64,000 nt of DNA, from NCBI RefSeq assembly GCF_932526225.1, contig NC_064045.1, forward strand, positions 3,201,998 to 3,265,997, in the 5' to 3' direction. The DNA is from Nematostella vectensis (lineage: Eukaryota; Cnidaria; Anthozoa; Actiniaria; Edwardsiidae). The translations under genes and the position numbers were made by a program. The notes under the pieces were generated by a model that had not been told where the DNA came from, searched no databases, and saw nothing but the letters and a program-made list of their open reading frames with translations. Shown here one piece after another: positions 57,376 to 64,000 of the stretch; position 1 is the stretch's first letter, and each line of letters opens with the position of its first letter.

Positions 57376-58886
57376 GTGAGTTAACGGCTATTGTCGTGAT
57401 CCCACGACCCTGTTATTAACCCAAAATAACAACTGAATCTAGAGATTAAAGTTTGAGTACTCCTCTTATTCGCATTGTGTGGAAAGAAAACACCATTGAG
57501 AAAAGACACTATGACGATTTTAAATATCGTATAGATCATTTTTTACGCATCACTGTCCTGTTAGGAATATCAATCGAGGATTAAACACTGCACTGTGTAA
57601 AATATATCCCACGTCCTAGCGTGCGAGGCGAAAAGGATTATACGACCTAAACGTTAACTGTCAACCTCGCTATCTTTTAGTTATTATTTTACACTAGTGC
57701 TTGAAATTCTAGATGTCATATATGCCTATTCTACTCGTTGAGGTTGTCTGCGAACATCCTTCAAATTTTTCTGTCTAGAATTTATAATAAGCCTAGATTA
57801 TAACTTCCATGGAACAATTTCTACACATGAAAGAGTAAAGCGGTTTTCAATTATTCTGAGTTACATTCGTACGCGGTAAATGATTTATTCAATTGAGTTT
57901 TTAAGTCGATATCAGGTATTTCGATGCATGAGAATACAGAGGAAGGAAAAGAACAAGTTTGCAGGATGACTTCGCTAAATAGCAGATAGTTAAAGGATTA
58001 TTTTGGCGGTCACTGTATATTTCAAGCGCGCGCGTCAAAATGTAAACATCCTACCATTCGACCACTGGCTGTGTGTAGACTGCGATCTAAAGCATGCTAA
58101 GTTCTATTTATTTTAACAACGATGTTGTTTTGAATTGCAGTCTTTTCGATAACAAACTCTCGAGCTTTCGCCATGGAAAGCGCATAGAGATTTTATCGAG
58201 GGGGAAGTATTAATGATGAGCTTAAATGAGAGACATAAAATACCGATAGTGCGTGTAGACGAGGTAAAGGATTTGTAGAATAAATCTAATGTCTGCTCCG
58301 TCAAATTCTTGTAATGCTCACTTACTAGAAGTGTCATACTGTGAGAAAATAACTTGTGAACTCAGGCATTTAGGTTCAATGAAATCAATACGGCAAATTC
58401 AATCAAAGGCACTTGTGTCTTTGAATACTCTGGGGGCTACAAATGTAGCAAATGAAAATTTCAAGAGGGGGAACAACCCTTGCAAGTGTTCGCTTCAGAC
58501 CTTTATTCGACCCCACGATGAAAGCTAGAGATGGAATCCAATCCCTGTATCTTGTAGATCCATGCATTTTTCCTTAGTCGTATATTGAATAGATCGTCCG
58601 CAAGTTACAAAAACATAGCACCACAGAATGTGACAAGTATAATAGTGAGCGCGCGTTGAGTCGAGTCTCTCACCTTTTCGGGTTTTTCCTTCATGGTTTT
58701 GTCCTCTGTACTTTCCTCCTGCGTCGTGGAAGGGCTTTTGCCCTCTTCTTCACTTTTTTCACTCATCGGGTTGAATTTTAGCAGTAAAAACTCCCGGACT
58801 AAGTCAATAGAAGTGAACGCACACTCGTCTGTGTAACGCGTGACACCACTGTCATTTCCAACGACACACACAACAAATAGAGCCAT
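56352..58886 (-). CDS. 5' part of an unrecognised gene (three candidate exons)
   Basis: Exon 1 (58674-58886) starts at ATG 58886 (AATAAATGG context) and ends GAAAAG|GTGAGAG in phase 0. It codes MALFVVCVVGNDSGVTRY, then a Phe/Leu-rich DLVREFLLLKF and a Lys/Glu/Ser-rich tail. Exon 2 (57045-57095; TTTATTTATAG acceptor, TTC|GTGAGT donor) adds 17 codons including TGVRFISADELFF, also phase 0. Exon 3 (56352-56436; CGTATCAG acceptor, GCAG|GTGTCT donor) adds SINFALDILEDLESLKSR and VMEKLIDLA, helical, ending in phase 1. The joined peptide reads like an ordinary intracellular protein, but I do not recognise the family. The matching phases support the model. Later exons were not found in the window, possibly because local duplications disturb the region. 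Confidence 0.5.
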
Positions 58887-60860
58887 TTATTACAGCCAAT
58901 CAAATCGTGGATCATGCCGCAAGCACAGCGAGAGACCCGGATGTTCCGCCGGCTGCTGGTTCGAAGTGTACTATGCTTTTGGAATATGGACCAATGAAAT
59001 ATACATACGGACCGCGATTTCGAGCTGACAGCGTTAAAAGATAAGCCACTCCGTCCTCGTCAATTTAATAAAACAATTAAGCTTTTTAATACATTTACAA
59101 TATTGTATGGCCAAAGAAAAATGGATTCTAAGAAAGTATTATGAAGAATTTATAGTGTCGACTTTTGGCGCCTGTATTCATGCTTTGTTATTTTGAAGAG
59201 CACTAGACCAGAAAATTAAACATTTGCCGTTTTTTTTTTAAATTAAAAATCCCTACGAAAACAGAAAAAAACAAATGATCAGGTCCTAGTATTAACGCAT
59301 TTTATTTGGAGTTTATTCTATGCGTCAAAATGTGGCGGTTTTTTTCACTGAAATTCGATGGGGATTTCCAAGCGATACCCAATTGAGCTTTTACCCTTAT
59401 AAAAAAAAAACATGGTCTTTCATCAATGTGCTACCAAAATATTTCATATTTCAGAACAGGTGCAGACTGTGTAAATTGAAATACGCACAAATTAACGCGC
59501 TTTCGAGGCGCATAGCAAATAATTATTTTTGAACACTAGCGTTAAATCGATTCATTGGATGAGGAAGCCAATAAAGTGCATTGACGATGTCAATCACTCC
59601 CATGTGTTGGCAGTTATAAATAGGGTTGAACTAATTACCTAGTGGAAGAGTGACTAAAATGTGGTAATTTAAAACACCGGTGCGGCCCAAGGGAAGAGAT
59701 AATTGAATTTGATTTACCGAAGGCAAAACGATAAACATTTTTCCATTTACAATTTTACTAAGACATTACTATTTTTAGACTTTGTTGCAAAAAAAATATA
59801 CATATATTTATATATATAGCGCTGGCTTACTGTTTAAAAAGAAAGCCACTTCACGGGAGGTAATCAACTTACCGTATTTTATATCCTTGTTTTGAATTGG
59901 TTACATCGAGTTGGTATAAGAAGTGCACACACGCTTAAGTTTGTCGCGTACAAGATAAACATAAAGTCTATATATTGAACTTTTGCCCACTAACCCAAAG
60001 TTCCGTTAAATAACTAAGTGTACTCGGTTATCTGATACATAGTGGTTTTATGGTATCTAAGACTGATGGAAATATAACATGAATATTTTCCAAACGAATC
60101 CACCTGTCTATGGCTTTTCCCTTAGGCATTTTCTGACTAAAAATCAATAAATAGTATGTAGATGTACAAAAAAGATATAATATAGACTTATAGACTTCCG
60201 GTAGCACTACGGGAGGAGGTCTTTTTGGTAAGATTTTTAACATGAGCTAATAAATAGTGTGGCCTGGCTTTGAGACAAGTACATGGCCAAAGTATGGTTA
60301 CAGGGCCAGGGGGTAAAGTGGAGTTATTTGCCGACTAGATAGAAATATAATACACAGTGCAGGCGCGAACTCGGGTGCGCGCACTTCCCTTGGCCGCCAA
60401 AATATGACTCACTTTTTAAGCCCCGTCTTCACGAGCAATTTTTATGCGAGAACTATCTATGACTTTTATTTTTTCGCAAAGCTGAAATGTCAATAAACAA
60501 AATAAAAGGGTCTCTGTATACACCTATTTCAATTTTAACGTTGTCCGTGCAAATGGCGTCCAAATGGCAAATGTTAGTTGTGAGACCAATCGGGGCCTTT
60601 AGGTATAATTACCCTTAAGAGTAAATAGCAAGTAAACTTATCGCACGGGTTATTCACATTTCCTGCTTTTAAATATGAGGAGTCCCTAAATGTCGAAGGG
60701 AAAGTCAAGGATTTGCTGCAAATCTTGTTAATTTAGGGACTGTGCAATAATTATTAGGAGGGGGGCTGTAAAACCAGGGGGGGGGGGGGGGGGGAAGCAC
60801 TAAGTTAAAATGTTGCCAAGATAGGGGGGGTTAGTATTAATTTTTTCACATAAAAGAGGG
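58887..60860. other. Intergenic, no gene recognised
   Basis: Begins with the putative promoter of the gene above. It otherwise holds AT-rich DNA and a long G run (about 60777-60794) near the LTR. No supported exon. Confidence 0.45.
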
Positions 60861-61020
60861 GTAATGATTTCGTTTCAGTATTTAATCAAGTATACAATAT
60901 GCTGTTATTATCGTGCTCGGCTAAGCGCTTGTTTTGGCGAGAGAGAGATTATGGTTCGGATTACATGTTAACCTGGGCGTGATTAATATTTAACAGATTA
61001 TTATAACTGATATCATTACA
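60861..61020 (-). mobile_element. Putative 3' LTR of the Gypsy element
   Basis: On the minus strand a polypurine tract (GAAAGGGGGA, 61030-61021) is followed at once by TGTAATGATATC, the usual start of an LTR. A partial inverted match, ATCATTAC, at 60868-60861 marks a possible end, giving about 160 bp. The 5' LTR lies outside the window, so the boundary is tentative. Confidence 0.5.
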
Positions 61021-61201
61021 TCCCCCTTTCCGTGAGAGATTTTGTTGGCTATATGAAATTTCATTGTTCCAGATTCACAATAATTGTTCCCCTAATAATA
61101 ACATACCACTGTCCTCATTAATTAATAATCAATGCTCGAATATAATGTTACTCAATGTATCAGGGATGCTGTCTTAGTATCTGTTCTTCATTCATACGTA
61201 T

Positions 61202-64000
61202 CGATCAGGTGGTTTAACTACTCTTCCGCAGCGCGTCATAGTTGCTCCAGGTGGGCAGGGGTTGCTGGTCGTCTGGTGTGTGTTGAGGTGATCAGATGGT
61301 GCATCATCCCTCGTACTATGCTGCGTGCGTTGTGGTGGTGGTAGTGGTGATGGGGGTGTTGGTGATGGGGGTGGTGGTGATGGGGGTGGTGGTGCTGGTG
61401 GTAGTGGTGATGGGGGTGTTGGTGATGGGGGTGGTGGTGATGGGGGTGGTGGTGATGGGGTGTTGGTGATGGGGGTGGTGGTGATGGGGGTGGTGGTGAT
61501 GGGGGTAGTGGTAATGGGGGTGTTGGTGATGGGGGTAGTAGTGATGGGGGTGGTGGTGATGGGGGTGGTGGTGATGGGGGTAGTGGTGATGGGGGTAGTG
61601 GTGATGGGGGTGTTGGTGATGGGGGTGGTGGTGATGGGGGTGGTGGTGATGGGGGTAGTGGTGATGGGGGTAGTGGTGATGGGTGTGGTGGTGGTGGTGG
61701 TGGTGGTGATGGGGGTGGTGGTGATGGTGGTAGTGGTGATGGTGGTAGTGGTAGTGGTGATGGGGGTGTTGGTGATGGGGGTGGTGGTGATGGGGGTGGT
61801 GGTGATGGGGGTGGTGGTGATGGGGGTAGTGGTGATGGGGGTGTTGGTGATGGGTGTGGTGGTGATGGGGGTGGTGGTGATGGGGGTGGTGGTGATGGGG
61901 GTAGTAGTGATGGGGGTGGTGGTGATGGGGGTGGTGGTGATGGGTGTGGTGGTGATGGGGGTGGTGGTGATGGGGGTGTTGGTGATGGGTGTGTTGGTGA
62001 TGTGGGTGGTGGCACACTTCTGATGTGTAGTCTGCTGCGTCAAGGTTCCCTTCCATCGGATGTCGACACCTCGTAAGAGCGCGGCGCATCCTCTAGCTTC
62101 TCTTTGATGACTGCCGGTTTCCACTTCCGTGTTGTTGGGTCTTGAATAGTGACCGGCTGTCCTGGATGCAGGATTGGCAGTGGTTTAACGTGTCGGTCAT
62201 GGTATTGTTTCTGCATCTCTTGCCTGTACGCAAGCCTGCCGATTACTTCTTGGTTATCATGATTTCGAGCAATCACGCGTGGAAGATTATCTTGTATTTT
62301 CCTACCAAGTAGGAGCTCCGCCGGCGATGGGAGTTTGCCATCGATAGGAGTTGGGCGCAGACAAAGTAAGAAAAGCTATGTTGGCGTCGGCGTGTCTTCT
62401 TTGCTTTGGCGAGAGCTGCTTTTACAGACTTCCCCTGACTTTCTATAAAGCCATTGTTACGCGGGTAAATCGGCGATTCTTGACATACAAGGCACGATTT
62501 GGTGATTGATGCGATGTCTTCATTAATCTTTCTCCAGAATACTGATGTTCTTGCTCGTAGCTTTGTCTTTTTAGAGCCTTGATGTGCTGCATGGAGTTTG
62601 TTCAGGACATCCTCTTGAAGGGCAGCGGGTATTATTATTCTGTGACCCTTCATATGTATTCCGTCATCGATGCATATCTCGTCCCTGTAAGACCAGTACA
62701 GTCTGACTACCTGGGAGACTTGTTTAATGGTTGATGGCCATCCCTCATAAACAACTGCCTTGAGTGCTGTTAGTTCTTCGTCTGTGCTTGTGGTTTGTTT
62801 GATCCTTCCAAACATCTCGTTGCTAAATTGCGGGCATACTTCGTGTATGTGGACGTTCATGTCCTCTACTGGAGATTTCTCTTCCGGGGATAGTCGAGAT
62901 AATGCGTCTGCTATCACCATTAATTTGCCTGGGACGTGTTAGATGGTGAGGTCGTACGGTTGGAGTCTTAGTAGCATTCATTGGAGAGTGGCGGTGCTGC
63001 TGTCAGGTGCTTCAGGTGGATGCTTTTCAACGGTTTGTAGTCGCTATGCACAGTGAATGGACGTCCATATAGGTATTTATGGAATCGCTCGCAACCGTAG
63101 ACAACGGCTAGTAATTCTCTTTCAATGTTGGCGTATCGTGTTTCTACATCAGTCAGAGCCTTGCTTGCAAAGGCTACTGGTTTGCCATCTTGTATCAGTG
63201 CGGCCCCGAGGCCTTTCATCGAAGCGCCTACTTGCAGTGTGACTTCACGGGTGCTGTCAAAGTAGGTCAAGGTGATTTATTCACTTATGGATTGCTTGAT
63301 TTGGTTGAATGCCGCTTGGTGGTCGGCGGTCCAATCGAAAGTTTTGTCTTCTTTAAGCATGTCTCGGAGTGGGGCAAAAAGAGTGCTCAGGTTTGGGATG
63401 AAGGGACCCGTGTATGTTGCTAGACCAAATGAGGTTTGAATTTCTCGTGGTCTTTAGGTCATTTGTTGACACCTTTGCCGAGTCTGGTTTGACACCATCT
63501 TCTCCACATACTTCCCTGAAGAACTTGATCTTATTCTGTTTGACATTGCATTTATCTGGATTAAGCTTCAGCCCCGTCTTCTGGCATCTCTTGATCATGC
63601 CTTTGAGATTTCGGTCGTGTTCTCCGGCGGTCTTCCCGAAAACCACTATGTCATCGGCGATCCCTACGACACAGTCACAACCCTCGAATGTCTGGTCTAC
63701 CTTTGCTTGGAATACGTCTTGTGACATCCTTAATCCGATGGCATGCACTTGAAACGATACCTTCGAAAAGGCGAGTTGAAAGTGGTAAGGTAACTTGATG
63801 GTTCATCTAACGCTACATTCCAGTAACCGCTTTCAGCATTTAGAATAGAGAAATGTTTGGCGCCGCTTAGCTTTGGAAGGATTTCCTCTAGGGTGGGTGT
63901 GACGTGTTACTCTCTTTGTATGGCCGCGTTTAGGTCTTTCGGGTCTAAGCAGATCCTCAGCCTGCCGTTGGGCTTCCGTCGGTAGACTAAGCTATTAACC
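61202..64000 (-). pseudogene. Decayed Ty3/Gypsy pol (RT, RNase H, integrase), 5' end off-window
   Basis: Minus-strand fragments follow Gypsy pol order. Reverse transcriptase runs from the window edge (RKPNGRLRICLDPKDLN) with a stop at 63909-63907, then a frame at 63748-63353 with IADDIVVFG, the metal-binding Asp pair. RNase H is at 63270-62968 (FDSTREVTLQVGAS, VHSDYKPL). The integrase zinc finger is at 62920-62273 (HAAHQ...CLVCQ). The distal integrase and C-terminal part are at 62276-62040. The final GRVVKPPDRYV lies near 61230. The element copies itself through RNA when intact. This copy is dead: there are stops and frameshifts throughout, and the integrase core between CLVCQE and the YPRNNGFIE motif is missing, removing two of the three catalytic acids. 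It is nearest to chromoviral/Gypsy elements of invertebrates; the exact clade is unknown. Confidence 0.85.
61331..62015. repeat. 15-bp G-rich minisatellite inside the Gypsy pol 3' end
   Basis: About 45 copies of GATGGGGGTGGTGGT and close variants (TAGTGGT, TGTTGGT, GATGGGTGTGG). The plus strand has frequent G3-G5 runs. The unit is five codons, so several frames stay open; on the pol strand it reads as Pro/Ser-rich or Ile-Thr-Thr-Thr-Pro repeats. A 14-bp unit near 61456 shifts frame. Confidence 0.95.

Noticed and set aside
61325..62124. Long open frames on both strands through the 15-bp minisatellite (His/Pro, Ile/Thr/Pro and Val/Met/Gly repeats)
   Set aside because: Their openness follows from a repeat period divisible by three. 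No start context or splice signals; only the pol-strand frame has a history as protein.

Overview
The window is animal nuclear DNA, most likely from a cnidarian, with an anthozoan (sea anemone or coral) as my best guess. Genes are split by GT-AG introns, AT content is high, and start codons carry animal-style contexts such as AAAATGG. Foldback transposons and tandem repeats are abundant. One long broken gene belongs to a Cys-rich (CXC-tailed) family that I associate with hexacoral genomes; that link and the species assignment are inference. Gene models were built by hand from splice sites and reading phase.

Layout. 0.3-2 kb: the 5' end of a coilin-like gene (minus) stands head-to-head with FTCDNL1 (formiminotransferase-like, plus, 2.1-3.8 kb) across a 209-bp spacer with CCAAT boxes. 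5-13 kb: a complete 12-exon EME1 gene (minus), the non-catalytic partner of the MUS81 junction endonuclease. 13.8-18.4 kb: a frameshifted CXC-domain gene (minus), followed by a 39-bp minisatellite and a TTAA-flanked foldback element. 21.8-24.4 kb: a two-exon secreted protein with EGF and fibrinogen-like domains (minus). 26.5-45 kb: a complete RBFOX (Fox-1) splicing-factor gene (minus) with two alternative coding first exons. 45-58 kb: mostly non-coding, with dispersed repeats, a LINE fragment and two MITEs. 56.3-58.9 kb: the 5' part of an unrecognised gene (minus). 60.9-64 kb: the 3' half of a decayed Ty3/Gypsy retrotransposon (minus) with a G-rich 15-bp minisatellite.

The RBFOX locus is the most interesting part. 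Its introns carry a tight cluster of UGCAUG, the binding site of RBFOX itself, close to two of its own exons. One of these is a 93-nt RRM exon of the same length as the autoregulated vertebrate exon. The intron upstream of the RRM also holds a 9,060-bp array of about 450 copies of a 20-bp unit; each unit can fold into a small hairpin, and the array shows higher-order structure. I found no bacterial operon, CRISPR array, tRNA or rRNA.
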